64,000 bases of DNA from an uncultured Oscillospiraceae bacterium (GCA_900763675.1 CAAFLE010000095.1:12718-76717), one strand, 5' to 3'; positions 7,969 to 15,897 are shown, numbered from the stretch's first letter. Notes: generated by a model from the letters alone, not told the origin. Translations and numbers: made by a program.

Positions 7969-9174
7969 ATGCGTGATTTGAAAAATCTGATCTTCTTCGA
8001 CGACCTGCTGCAGGAGTCCTATAACTCTCTTGTGCGCCAGGCGAAGGAAGAAGGCAAATATGCTCTCGGCTACACCTGCTATTTCATGCCGGAGGTCCTG
8101 CTGGATCTGCCCGGCTGCTTTGGCGTCCGTCTCCGCGCTCCGCGCTGCACCTCCCCCGATATGGCGACCTATTATATGTCCAGCCGCGTCTGCCACTATG
8201 CCCGCAGTCTTCTGGAGCGGGCGCTCGAAGGCGGCTACAACTTCCTCGACGCGCAGCTCGGCACCGAGACCTGCACCGGCACCTGCCGCTTCCAGGAGCA
8301 TCTCGCGGAGCTGCCCGATCTCATCCAGAACGAGAAGTTCTTTGTTTCCTTCACGGACGTCCCGTTCAAGAGCAATGAAAACAGCATCGAGCATTTCACT
8401 GCGACGCTGCAGAAGCACGTTCTCGACGAGCTGCACGACCATTTCGGCATCGACACATCGGATGAGGCGCTGCGCTCTACGATCGAAGCGCACAACGAGG
8501 TCTGCGACATCATTACGCAGATCGGTGCGTTCCGCAAGCTTGACAACCCCACGATCACCGGCACGGAGTTCCACATCATCAACCTTGTGTCGCTGGTCTG
8601 CCCGAAGTATCTGATCCTTCCGTATCTGCGCGAAACGTTGGAGGATCTCAAAACCCGCGAGCCGGATCCGAAGCCCAACTACCGCGTCAAGGTCGTTCTT
8701 GCCGGTTCCGAAAACGACGATCCCGACTTCACCAAGCTCATCGAGAGCTGCGGCGCTCTTGTCGTTGCCGACCGCCATTGCTATGGCTCTCTGCCCGGAC
8801 GCGAGAAGATTGAAATCCGGGAAGGGGAGACCCCGCTCCGGGCGATCGCACGCCATTATCTTGAGACCTGCGTCTGTCCGCGCACCATGGAGCAGAGCGC
8901 CATGCGTTACCGCAAAAAATACATTGCCGACATCGCCAAGGACTACAAGGCGGACGGCGTGATCGTGGAATCCAACAAGTTCTGCGAGTATTGGAGTTAC
9001 GAGCGCGTGGCGGATACGTTGATCCTGCCACGTGACTTCGGTCTGCCCGTTTGCTCGATCGAGAAGGAGTACATCAACTCCGCCTCCGGGCAGCTCCGCA
9101 CGCGCTTTCAGGCGTTTGTGGAAAGTTTGGAGATCAAAAAGATCCAGGAGAAAGAGGGCGCGAAGAATGGATAA
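7969..9174 (+). CDS. 2-hydroxyacyl-CoA dehydratase / benzoyl-CoA reductase-like small subunit, copy 2
   Basis: This 401-residue paralogue of 3201-4397 is collinear along its whole length. The cysteines C37, C50, C75 and C102 are conserved at identical positions, and extra ones occur at C60 and C106. The shared C-terminus reads SGQLRTRFQAFVESLEIKKI, almost the same as in copy 1. The start is an ATG with an AACGGAGGAAG-type ribosome site. The downstream large subunit overlaps its end by 8 nt. Retention of the cluster cysteines in both copies argues that both are active enzymes, not one working copy and one decayed copy. Substrate difference between the pairs is unknown. Confidence 0.85.
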   Translation: MRDLKNLIFFDDLLQESYNSLVRQAKEEGKYALGYTCYFMPEVLLDLPGCFGVRLRAPRCTSPDMATYYMSSRVCHYARSLLERALEGGYNFLDAQLGTETCTGTCRFQEHLAELPDLIQNEKFFVSFTDVPFKSNENSIEHFTATLQKHVLDELHDHFGIDTSDEALRSTIEAHNEVCDIITQIGAFRKLDNPTITGTEFHIINLVSLVCPKYLILPYLRETLEDLKTREPDPKPNYRVKVVLAGSENDDPDFTKLIESCGALVVADRHCYGSLPGREKIEIREGETPLRAIARHYLETCVCPRTMEQSAMRYRKKYIADIAKDYKADGVIVESNKFCEYWSYERVADTLILPRDFGLPVCSIEKEYINSASGQLRTRFQAFVESLEIKKIQEKEGAKNG

Positions 9175-10771
9175 GGCAAAGATCCGGAAAAAGCTCAAAG
9201 ATTTCTGGTACGGCAAGCCCCACGGCGAGCGCCGTCTCGGCGACATCATGGAGGACAAGACCGGTCTTTACAAGCACCGCGAATGGCGCGGCGTTAAGGA
9301 CACGCTCTATTACTTCAACTGCATTTGGCTGTACAACTACGGTCAGATGGTCGCGGACATCCTCAAGAGCGAGGAGCCGCTGGCATTCTTCAAGGGAGTC
9401 TGGCGCTACCGCTGGATCGGGCAGACCTATCTCCCGGTTCTGCACTGGTTTGACCGCGGTATGCAGGGTCTCCGCGGCGAAGCCCTCCGCGCCTCCGCGT
9501 GGCATTACCGCGGCATGGTCAGCGCGACCATCCAGCAGTTCCAGCGTATGTTTGCCGCCGACACGAGACTGCACGGCGGAAAGCAGAACGAGTATTACAA
9601 GCACACCATTGCCCACAAGGAAACGGTCTGGGGCGGCGTGTTCTATCCGTGGGCGGATAAGTTCAAGGATGTCCCGGTGGAAATGGTGCCGTATTTCGTC
9701 ACCTGCCACGTGAACAGCCACACCGTTCTCAACTACATCGACGCGGTGCAGTCCATCGGTCTGCCGGGCGACCCCTGCCCGATGTGCCAGGCGGAGGCAG
9801 GGCTTTTCGTGCTGGACGATATGCCGGACTACTCCCCGATGTTCATCACCTCCAACGAGGCGTGCGACGCCTCCGTCGCCAGCACTGCGATTCAGGATTG
9901 GCTCTTTAATAAGCCGCTCTATGCCATGCCGCAGCCGATGCAGTTTGACGATCCGCTCGTCAAAAAGCACTGCGCCAAGGAGATCGAGGGCGCGTGGAAG
10001 TTTATTGAGGAAATGACAGGCGTGCCGTTCAACTGGAACGAGCTTGTCAAAAAGCTCGAGGCTCAGAACGAGCTGCAGCGCTTTGAGTGGGAGAAGTGGG
10101 ACGTTGCCGCCAACACCGATTACTATCCTGTCAACGGCGTTGCGCAGGCACTCTACCGCATTTACCAGTCCCAGTGGGGCGACAACTACATCTGGCATCA
10201 GGTGGACGCCCGCGTCCGCAAGATCATGGAGCGCTGCGTGAAGAACAAGACCGTGACGTTCCCCGAAACGCGCCACCGTGTCATCGCGTGGTCGTGCGCT
10301 CCGCTGTACTTTTCCAACTGGTGTACGTGGGCGTACAACTGCTGGGGTCTCAACGTCATCATCAATATGGACTCGCTCATGTTCGATATGACCATCCGCA
10401 CCGACAGCTACGAGAATACGCTTGAAGATATGGCGCAGTACCATATGTGGGCGCCAATGCGCCGCATGGCGGTCGGCGGAATGCACCACTTCTTTGAGCT
10501 GTGGAAGTACATGGAGCAGTTCAACTGCGACATGGTCGCCATGTATGACCAGCTCCAGTGCAAGGGTGCGCAGGGTATGCACGGCGTCTTTGAGGACGAG
10601 TTCCGCAAGCGCAACATCCACGCCATCTGGATTCCTCACGCGCTGCCGGACAGCCGCACGGTCTCCCGTGCCGAGATCCGCCGCATCATCAACGACTACA
10701 TGACGACCGTCATGCATGAAGAGCCGCTCGATCCGTCGCTGCTTGAGTTTGACGATTCCATGAGCTGGTAA
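9167..10771 (+). CDS. 2-hydroxyacyl-CoA dehydratase-like large subunit, copy 2
   Basis: This 534-residue protein is the partner of the preceding subunit and a diverged paralogue of 4397-6184, with a shorter N-terminal extension. The ATG at 9167 is preferred over a longer in-frame reading from 9032, because an AAAGAGGG site precedes it and it gives a short coupled overlap. Cysteine groups occur at VTCHVNSH, GDPCPMCQAEAG, EACDASVAS, WSCAPLYFSNWC and NCWGLNV. Much of the chain is rich in Trp, Tyr and Phe (for example YYFNCIWLYNYG), which is unusual for a soluble dehydratase and could mean membrane or protein contact. The family placement rests on context plus similarity to the first large subunit. 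Confidence 0.78.
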   Translation: MDKAKIRKKLKDFWYGKPHGERRLGDIMEDKTGLYKHREWRGVKDTLYYFNCIWLYNYGQMVADILKSEEPLAFFKGVWRYRWIGQTYLPVLHWFDRGMQGLRGEALRASAWHYRGMVSATIQQFQRMFAADTRLHGGKQNEYYKHTIAHKETVWGGVFYPWADKFKDVPVEMVPYFVTCHVNSHTVLNYIDAVQSIGLPGDPCPMCQAEAGLFVLDDMPDYSPMFITSNEACDASVASTAIQDWLFNKPLYAMPQPMQFDDPLVKKHCAKEIEGAWKFIEEMTGVPFNWNELVKKLEAQNELQRFEWEKWDVAANTDYYPVNGVAQALYRIYQSQWGDNYIWHQVDARVRKIMERCVKNKTVTFPETRHRVIAWSCAPLYFSNWCTWAYNCWGLNVIINMDSLMFDMTIRTDSYENTLEDMAQYHMWAPMRRMAVGGMHHFFELWKYMEQFNCDMVAMYDQLQCKGAQGMHGVFEDEFRKRNIHAIWIPHALPDSRTVSRAEIRRIINDYMTTVMHEEPLDPSLLEFDDSMSW

Positions 10772-10787
10772 CAGGGAGGAAGAAAGA

Positions 10788-10979
10788 ATGCGTAAACTCT
10801 TTAAGATCCTCGGCAAGATCGCCGGCATTCTGGCTGCGGTCTATGCGGCGCTGTTCGCGGTGTTCTATTTCGACCTCGACGGAAAGCTGCTTTATTACGT
10901 GGTCGAGCCGTTCCTCTGCAAGCACTACGACAAGATCGAGCGCGAGGACGTCACCAAAAAGGCATACAAAATCGACTGA
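10788..10979 (+). CDS. small single-span membrane peptide, copy 2
   Basis: This 63-residue product begins MRKLFKILGKIAGIL with a GGGAGGAAG ribosome site. It has one hydrophobic span (about residues 8-28), then FDLDGKLLYYVVEP and a charged tail. It repeats the layout of the 55-residue peptide at 7049-7216: basic start, GKIAGIL, aromatic exit (YF-x2-DLD or YFWNLDQ), LL, and basic tail. It is the last gene before a strong terminator. No known family is recognised. The parallel position after each dehydratase pair suggests a dedicated membrane tether for each module. Confidence 0.78.
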   Translation: MRKLFKILGKIAGILAAVYAALFAVFYFDLDGKLLYYVVEPFLCKHYDKIEREDVTKKAYKID

Positions 10980-10993
10980 ACAACAAAGAAGAA

Positions 10994-11024
10994 CGTCCCG
11001 GAAAAGCATCGCTTTTCCGGGGCG
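10994..11024. terminator. intrinsic terminator between convergent operons
   Basis: A 14-bp stem (one G-U pair) with a three-base ATC loop closes the dehydratase cluster. The minus-strand DUF402 gene ends just beyond it. The stem is near-perfect but the plus-strand T-tract is short, so it may serve both directions. Confidence 0.75.
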
Positions 11025-11027
11025 CTT

Positions 11028-11573
11028 TCATATTTCGGCTTTCAGGAGTTTCTGCTGCTCGGCGCACCATGCGAAAACGCTCTCGGCGTTTTCTTTTAAA
11101 AAATGATAGAGTTTGTCGCCCTCTCGCACGGCTTCCTCATGCTGCGCGGCGGTAAGAATGCCGTTTTGGAGCGCGTCGTCCAGCTCGTCGCGGTCAACGA
11201 TCTCCAAAAAGCCGTCCGCCGAGAGGACAATGTCGAGATACCGGTCCTCAAAGGTCAGATTTTCCGGCTCTTCAAACCGGTTCCCGGCAGTGATGTCAAA
11301 ATAGATTTGGATCAGCCGGTCGTCCGCGCCGTACATTGCCGTCAGCCACCAGTGCGCGTCGGGGACCGCCGCCTGAAACCACGAAAAACCGCGGTCCGCG
11401 ATGAGAACGTCGCGGCTTTGATAATGCACCGTGAGCGGTGCGGTCACAGCGTCGATGGCGATCAGGGCAATGCGCCCCGCCGCGCCGAATATGTCCGGCG
11501 CCTCCCGGCAGACGTACCGCCGCTTTGTAATGCGCTGCCAATCAGTGCGGCGCATATCGCGATGCTTACTCAC
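11028..11573 (-). CDS. DUF402 domain protein
   Basis: This 181-residue protein has the DUF402/YgaC-type core: HYQSRDVLIADRGFSWFQAAVPD, then WWLTAMYG, an acidic pair in LIQIYFDITAGNRFEE, and DRYLDIVLSADG. Family members studied biochemically are metal-dependent nucleoside di/triphosphate phosphatases, while others are fused to RNase regulators, so a phosphatase role is only likely. The start is GTG at 11573. Its SD lies inside the 3' end of dapF four bases upstream, so it is translationally coupled to dapF. Confidence 0.75.
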   Translation of the reverse strand: MSKHRDMRRTDWQRITKRRYVCREAPDIFGAAGRIALIAIDAVTAPLTVHYQSRDVLIADRGFSWFQAAVPDAHWWLTAMYGADDRLIQIYFDITAGNRFEEPENLTFEDRYLDIVLSADGFLEIVDRDELDDALQNGILTAAQHEEAVREGDKLYHFLKENAESVFAWCAEQQKLLKAEI

Positions 11574-11577
11574 GGCG

Positions 11578-12405
11578 TCACGCTCCTATGTACTTGCCCT
11601 CGGCGACAACGATCGCCGGACCGGTAAGATAAATGTCACACACGGTATTGTCCTCCACGGAGAGCGAAACCTGCAACTCGCCGCCGGGAAAATCCAGTGT
11701 CAGGGTTTCGTTGCCAAGCTCGCCGCGCAGCCGCATCGCCGCGGCGGTGCTGCCCGCTCCGGTGCCGCAGGCAAGCGTGAAATCCTCCACGCCGCGCTCA
11801 AACGTGACGGCTTTAACGTGGTTTCTGCCGAGCCGTTTCCGGAACGTGACGTTTGCGCCCTTCGGAAACGCGGCGTAGCTGCGGATGTATGCGCCAAGAG
11901 AGCGCAGCTCCTCCTCCGGCAAAGCGTCCCAATCGGGCAGCTCCAGAACGGCGTGGGGGATGCCGGGGTCTCCCAGCTCAATATATGATACGGAGAGGAT
12001 CTGCCCCTCCCACGGGATGCCGATCTCGGTTTCAACGGCGGTGGGATCGTTCAGGCGGATGCAGTAGAGATCCCTTTCAATCCGCTGCCCGACAACGATC
12101 CCGGCGGTCGTCTCGATGCGCTGGATGTCTCCGGCGAGACCGTGGTCAAATCCGTACCGGGCGATGCAGCGGGCGCCGTTGCCGCACATCTCGCCGAGCG
12201 AGCCGTCGGAATTATAAAAGCGCATGGCATAGTCGCCGACGCCCTGCGCAGGCAGGACAATCATCAGCCCATCCGCGCCGATGGAGAGCCGGCGGCGGCA
12301 GAGCGTCTGCGCCAGACGGGAATAATCGCTCTCCGGAATTGAACCGGAAAGGTTATCGAGAATGACAAAATCGTTTCCGGCGCCGTGCATTTTGGTAAAT
12401 TTCAT
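11578..12405 (-). CDS. dapF: diaminopimelate epimerase
   Basis: This enzyme converts LL- to meso-diaminopimelate in the cytoplasm for lysine and peptidoglycan synthesis. At 275 residues it is of normal size. Both catalytic cysteines are present: C74 in EMCGNGARC and C213 in LACGTGAGST. The N-terminal MKFTKMHGAGNDFV is the family signature. An AAGGAG site precedes the ATG. The gene lies 18 nt downstream of the AraC-type regulator on the same strand and overlaps the ribosome site of the DUF402 gene, so the three probably form one transcript. Confidence 0.97.
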   Translation of the reverse strand: MKFTKMHGAGNDFVILDNLSGSIPESDYSRLAQTLCRRRLSIGADGLMIVLPAQGVGDYAMRFYNSDGSLGEMCGNGARCIARYGFDHGLAGDIQRIETTAGIVVGQRIERDLYCIRLNDPTAVETEIGIPWEGQILSVSYIELGDPGIPHAVLELPDWDALPEEELRSLGAYIRSYAAFPKGANVTFRKRLGRNHVKAVTFERGVEDFTLACGTGAGSTAAAMRLRGELGNETLTLDFPGGELQVSLSVEDNTVCDIYLTGPAIVVAEGKYIGA

Positions 12406-12423
12406 GTGGAAATACTCCTTGAA

Positions 12424-13284
12424 TTATTCGTCAAAGGTATCGGACTGCAAATCAGGAACCGTGCGCCCCGTCGGCGTCGCGTCAAAACGTTTGCCGTAGG
12501 CGCGGGAAAAAGCGGAGTAGCTGCGGAAGCCGCACCGGTAACAGGCGTCCGTGGCGGAAATGCCGGACTGGATCAGCTCGCGGGCGGCAAACAGGCGCTT
12601 GTCCGAAAGAAAGCTGTGGATCGAGGTGCCGACATCCTCGCGGAAGCGGCGCATCATGTGGTACTTGCTGATGTAAAAGCGCTTTGCAAGCTCGTCGATG
12701 GGAATGTCCTCGGCAAAATTTTCCTCCAGATAGCGGACAATCTCCAGAATCTTTCCGTCCCGCGGCGCAAGCGGCGGTGGAAGCTCTGCTTCGCTGCGCA
12801 TGGCGCGTTCGATCTCGACAAGCAGCCGCAGCAGCGTACAGCGGGCGAGGATCGCGCTCTCGCTCCGCGTGTCGGACATTTCCTCCTCCATCTGCCGTGC
12901 GAGCGACTGAATCCGGTGCAGTGCGTCCTCCGCCGGGCGCAGCACATGACCGCGCTCGCCGGAAAAAACGTCTCCGAGCGAGTAGCGCTCCGTGGAGCTG
13001 CGCTCCAGAATCTCCGGCGAAATATAAAGAATGACCCGCTCGTAGAGAAAGCCCGGCTCAAATTCCGGCCTATGCACACAGCGGCTGCCGACGAGAACGA
13101 TGTCGCCCGGCAGGAGAAGATACCGCCGCCCCTGAACGGTGTAATGACCGCTCCCTGAAAGAAGAAGCACTACCTTGCAGAAATCATGGTAGTGATAATT
13201 GACCTTCGTTCCGCGGTCATCCTTCAGATGGAACAGACGAAAGTCCTCCTGCAAATACCCGCGCCGTTCCGAATGCTCTTCCAT
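12424..13284 (-). CDS. AraC-family transcriptional regulator with cupin sensor domain
   Basis: This 286-residue regulator has an N-terminal cupin-like effector domain (HYHDFCKVVLLLSGSGHY, then LLLPGDIVLVG and HRPEF). A C-terminal double helix-turn-helix spans about residues 185-280 (DIPIDELAKRFYISKYHMMR; GISATDACYRCGFRSYSAFSR). A longer reading to 13680 exists, but the ATG at 13284 has a perfect AAGGAGG site 8 nt upstream and is used here. It faces the symporter gene across a 112-bp region with overlapping divergent promoters, so it probably controls that transporter and itself. The ligand is unknown. Confidence 0.9.
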   Translation of the reverse strand: MEEHSERRGYLQEDFRLFHLKDDRGTKVNYHYHDFCKVVLLLSGSGHYTVQGRRYLLLPGDIVLVGSRCVHRPEFEPGFLYERVILYISPEILERSSTERYSLGDVFSGERGHVLRPAEDALHRIQSLARQMEEEMSDTRSESAILARCTLLRLLVEIERAMRSEAELPPPLAPRDGKILEIVRYLEENFAEDIPIDELAKRFYISKYHMMRRFREDVGTSIHSFLSDKRLFAARELIQSGISATDACYRCGFRSYSAFSRAYGKRFDATPTGRTVPDLQSDTFDE

Positions 13285-13296
13285 ACGTTCGCCTCC

Positions 13297-13325
13297 TTGA
13301 CAGCATCTTTTGCAAAGAGTATAGC
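13297..13325 (+). promoter_or_regulatory. promoter of the symporter gene
   Basis: A consensus TTGACA -35 is followed after 17 nt by TATAGC. The -35 box overlaps the ribosome site of the divergent AraC gene. Two direct copies of ATAGAATG (13326-13333 and 13358-13365) lie downstream, 32 bp apart, and are candidate AraC half-sites. Confidence 0.6.
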
Positions 13326-13347
13326 ATAGAATGCGTTTCTTCTGCAA
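13318..13347 (-). promoter_or_regulatory. promoter of the AraC-type regulator gene
   Basis: On the minus strand TTGCAG (13342-13347) and TATACT (13318-13323) are 18 nt apart. The -10 shares bases with the plus-strand -10 at 13320-13325, so polymerase could occupy only one of the two promoters at a time. Confidence 0.5.
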
Positions 13348-13396
13348 GGTGTACGCGATAGAATGTACCAGGAAAAAGCAATCGGAGGTCTGTGCA

Positions 13397-14638
13397 ATGA
13401 AGAATTTTATGAAAAAGTACGGATTTATTACACTGATGCTGCTCGGCATCGTCGCCGGATGCATCGTCGGCGCCGTCTGGAAGGGCGCCACGGCGCTCGA
13501 ACCGTTCGGCACGCTCTTTATCAATATGATGTTCTGCGTCGTTGTCCCGATGGTGTTCTGCTCCATCGCCTCGGCGATCGCGAACATGAGTTCGGTCCGG
13601 AAGGCGGGGCGGATTATGGGCGTCACGGTCGCAACATTCCTCTCCACCGCTGCAATCGCCGCCGTTTTGATGTACATCATCGTTCGTCTCGTCCCGGTCT
13701 ACACCGCGCTTCCCAGCTATGAAGAGACGAACGTGGGTACGGTAGACATATCTACGCTGATCATCAACTTCTTCACCAAGCCGGACTTCACCGAGCTTTG
13801 GAGCCGCAAAGCAATTCTTCCGCTTATCGTTGCGGCGATCCTTTTCGGCTTTGGCATCCAGATGGCGGGCGGACGTGAATCCCGCGTCGCGGTTCTGCTC
13901 AATGACCTTACCGACATTCTGATGAAGGTTATCAAGCTCATTTCCTACTATGCGCCCATCGGCTTCTTCGGCTTCTTCGCTTCGCTGGTTGCCACGCATG
14001 GCTCGGACTTTGTGTCCAACTATGCCCGTGTCATCGGCATTTACTATGTGGTGTCAGTGATTTATCTGCTCATCTCCTCGCCGGTCTACGCCCGCTTCGG
14101 CGGCGGCAAGGGCGCGGCAAAGGCCATGTTCCGCCACCTGTTCCGCCCGGCGGCAACCGCGTTCGGCACCTGCTCCTCGGTTGCCACGATTCCTGTAAAC
14201 ATGGAAGTCTCCGAAGAGACCGGCATTTCCAAGGAAGTTTCTGACATTGTCATTCCTCTCGGCGCAACCATGCACATGGACGGCTCGGCGATGAGCGCCA
14301 TCGTGAAGGTCGCGTTCCTGTTCGGTATGTTTGGCAAGGACTTCGGCACGGGCGAGGCGATCCTCGCAATTATCGTGGCAGTGTTCTCCTCGGTCGCCAT
14401 GTCCGGTATTCCCGGCGGTGGCGGCACGGGCGAACTGGTACTCTGCTCGCTGTTTTTCCCGGATCATCTGAGCGTCGCTTTTCCGATCGCGCTTGCCATC
14501 GGCGAGCTGATCGACCCGCCTGCAACGATGGTCAACGCCGGCGGCGACTATGTGGTGAGCTTCATCGTCTCCCGCTTTGTGGACGGCAAGGATTGGCTGC
14601 AGAAGAAGCTGCATCCCGCCAAGCCGGAAGAAAACTGA
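13397..14638 (+). CDS. dicarboxylate/amino acid:cation symporter (DAACS family)
   Basis: This 413-residue multi-span membrane transporter is of the GltP/GltT/SLC1 fold. Family landmarks are visible: the serine-containing segment CSSVATIPVNME (HP1 region), the HMDGSAMSA counterpart of the NMDGT motif, and SGIPGGGGTGE in the HP2 region. Members import glutamate, aspartate, C4-dicarboxylates, serine/threonine or cystine with Na+ or H+. The changes at NMDGT mean the substrate should not be assumed to be glutamate. The start at 13397 has ATCGGAGG 8 nt upstream; the longer reading from 13331 includes the promoter region. It is monocistronic, closed by the terminator at 14653. Confidence 0.92.
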   Translation: MKNFMKKYGFITLMLLGIVAGCIVGAVWKGATALEPFGTLFINMMFCVVVPMVFCSIASAIANMSSVRKAGRIMGVTVATFLSTAAIAAVLMYIIVRLVPVYTALPSYEETNVGTVDISTLIINFFTKPDFTELWSRKAILPLIVAAILFGFGIQMAGGRESRVAVLLNDLTDILMKVIKLISYYAPIGFFGFFASLVATHGSDFVSNYARVIGIYYVVSVIYLLISSPVYARFGGGKGAAKAMFRHLFRPAATAFGTCSSVATIPVNMEVSEETGISKEVSDIVIPLGATMHMDGSAMSAIVKVAFLFGMFGKDFGTGEAILAIIVAVFSSVAMSGIPGGGGTGELVLCSLFFPDHLSVAFPIALAIGELIDPPATMVNAGGDYVVSFIVSRFVDGKDWLQKKLHPAKPEEN

Positions 14639-14652
14639 ATCCGTTAAGCATG

Positions 14653-14685
14653 AAAAAAGCACCGGACGCCGTCCGGTGCTTTTTT
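14653..14685. terminator. bidirectional intrinsic terminator
   Basis: A 10-bp GC-rich stem (AGCACCGGAC, loop GCC, and its complement) is flanked by six A's on the left and six T's on the right. It can therefore end both the symporter transcript and the converging acetyltransferase transcript. Confidence 0.92.
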
Positions 14686-14693
14686 CTTGCGCT

Positions 14694-15209
14694 TCAGCGG
14701 CACTCATTTACCCGCAGCACCATGAAATCACAGTCGCAGTCTTTGCCGTTAACTTTCAGAAAGGCAGGCATCGTGCCGGTCTTGCGAAAGCCAAATCTCT
14801 CATAGAGCCGGATGGCGCGGTCGTTATCGCTGCGCACCTCCAGCTCGAGCTGCTCAAAGCTGTTTTCGCGGGCAAACGCGATCAGCGTTTCCACGAGCGC
14901 CGTGCCGATACCGCGATGCCACGCGCACTGCCGGACGCTCACGCCGATGCTGCCCCGGTGGCTCATGCGGCGCGTCAGACGGCTGACGTTGGCGACGCCG
15001 ATGATCTCTCCGTTGATCTTTGCTGTAAACATCGCGCTGTCCGTGGAGCCGACCATGGAGCGAAGATACGCCTCTTCCTGTTCCACGGGAATGAGAATGC
15101 CGTCGGTTCCCATGTTGAGATTATCCGTTTCTCCGCCGATGATCTTGAGATATTCGAGCATGGCGGCGGCGTCCTCCGGACGGGTGCGTTCAATGGTGAA
15201 ATCGCCCAT
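14694..15209 (-). CDS. GNAT-family N-acetyltransferase
   Basis: This 171-residue protein has the GNAT acetyl-CoA site in the segment GIGTALVETLIAFA, preceded by RGSIGVSVRQCAWHR and followed by ELEVRSDNDRAIRLYERFGF, a typical motif B. The ATG at 15209 has AAGGAG 7 nt upstream; a longer reading to 15317 runs into the neighbouring gene. It follows the second GNAT gene by only 4 nt, so they are cotranscribed. The acceptor substrate cannot be deduced. Confidence 0.88.
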   Translation of the reverse strand: MGDFTIERTRPEDAAAMLEYLKIIGGETDNLNMGTDGILIPVEQEEAYLRSMVGSTDSAMFTAKINGEIIGVANVSRLTRRMSHRGSIGVSVRQCAWHRGIGTALVETLIAFARENSFEQLELEVRSDNDRAIRLYERFGFRKTGTMPAFLKVNGKDCDCDFMVLRVNECR

Positions 15210-15213
15210 GGTG

Positions 15214-15897
15214 TTACTCCTTTTTCTCGGATAAGCGCTCCTCACGGAGCTTTTTTCGTTTGTTCTTGTCCGCTGCGTCCATTCCCGCGCCGATCGCGAG
15301 ACCGCAGGCAAGCCCAAGCGACATACCGATCGCGACAGCGTCGCTTGCCGAACCGAGCGAAAGCCCGATGCTCAGACCGAAAAGCATATAAATGGGCATC
15401 CACTGTGTTACGGGGTATTCCCGGACAAAGCGCGGACCCTCTTTGCCCTCGCCGTCCGGCACAAAGCCGCATTTTTCCAACACACGCTGCGAGGCGGCGT
15501 TTCCCGGCGCAGTCTCCGCCTCAACGAAGGCGACGCCGTTCTGGCGGAACGCCCAGTCGAGCAGCGTCTGCACCGCTTCCGTTGTGTAGCCCTGTCCCTC
15601 GAACGCAGGGGAGACCCCATAGCCGATCTCCACGGCGTTCCGGCAGGGAGGACCCTTGAAGCCAAGATCGCCGACATATTCCGCGCTGCCGCGAAGCATC
15701 ATTTTCCACGGCGCGTACCACAGGCGGTTTTCCGGGTCGTTCCGGCAGCCGTCAAGCATCTCGCCGTAGGCGCTGCGGTTTTCGTCCTCGGGCGGGAGCG
15801 ACGCGATATGCGCTTCGATCTCCGCATCCGTCATCGGCTGGATGCAGAGCCGTTTGGATTTCAGCACCGGAGGTTTTGCCGGTTTTCGCTGCTTCAT
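15214..15897 (-). CDS. GNAT-family acetyltransferase with C-terminal membrane hairpin
   Basis: In this 227-residue protein, residues about 15-165 form a RimJ/RimL-type GNAT domain (LDGCRNDPENRLWYAPW, IGYGVSPAFEGQGYTTEAVQ, ETAPGNAASQRVLEKCGF). It is followed by a glycine- and alanine-rich hydrophobic tail, IYMLFGLSIGLSLGSASDAV and on to GLACGLAIGAG, which looks like two short membrane spans. A basic and acidic end (NKRKKLREERLSEKKE) closes the protein. A membrane-attached GNAT is not common. The start at 15897 was chosen over 16092, whose extension would run through the terminator-like inverted repeat near 16000. Confidence 0.82.
   Translation of the reverse strand: MKQRKPAKPPVLKSKRLCIQPMTDAEIEAHIASLPPEDENRSAYGEMLDGCRNDPENRLWYAPWKMMLRGSAEYVGDLGFKGPPCRNAVEIGYGVSPAFEGQGYTTEAVQTLLDWAFRQNGVAFVEAETAPGNAASQRVLEKCGFVPDGEGKEGPRFVREYPVTQWMPIYMLFGLSIGLSLGSASDAVAIGMSLGLACGLAIGAGMDAADKNKRKKLREERLSEKKE

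Noticed and set aside
2366..10979. Assignment of the cluster to glutamate fermentation via 2-hydroxyglutarate or to aromatic ring reduction
   Set aside because: No CoA-transferase, hydroxyglutarate dehydrogenase, glutaconyl-CoA decarboxylase, ring hydrolase or ferredoxin gene is present, and the large subunits are atypical.
12424..13680. Longer 418-codon version of the AraC-type regulator
   Set aside because: The extra N-terminus is antisense to the symporter gene, and the ATG at 13284 has a perfect SD.
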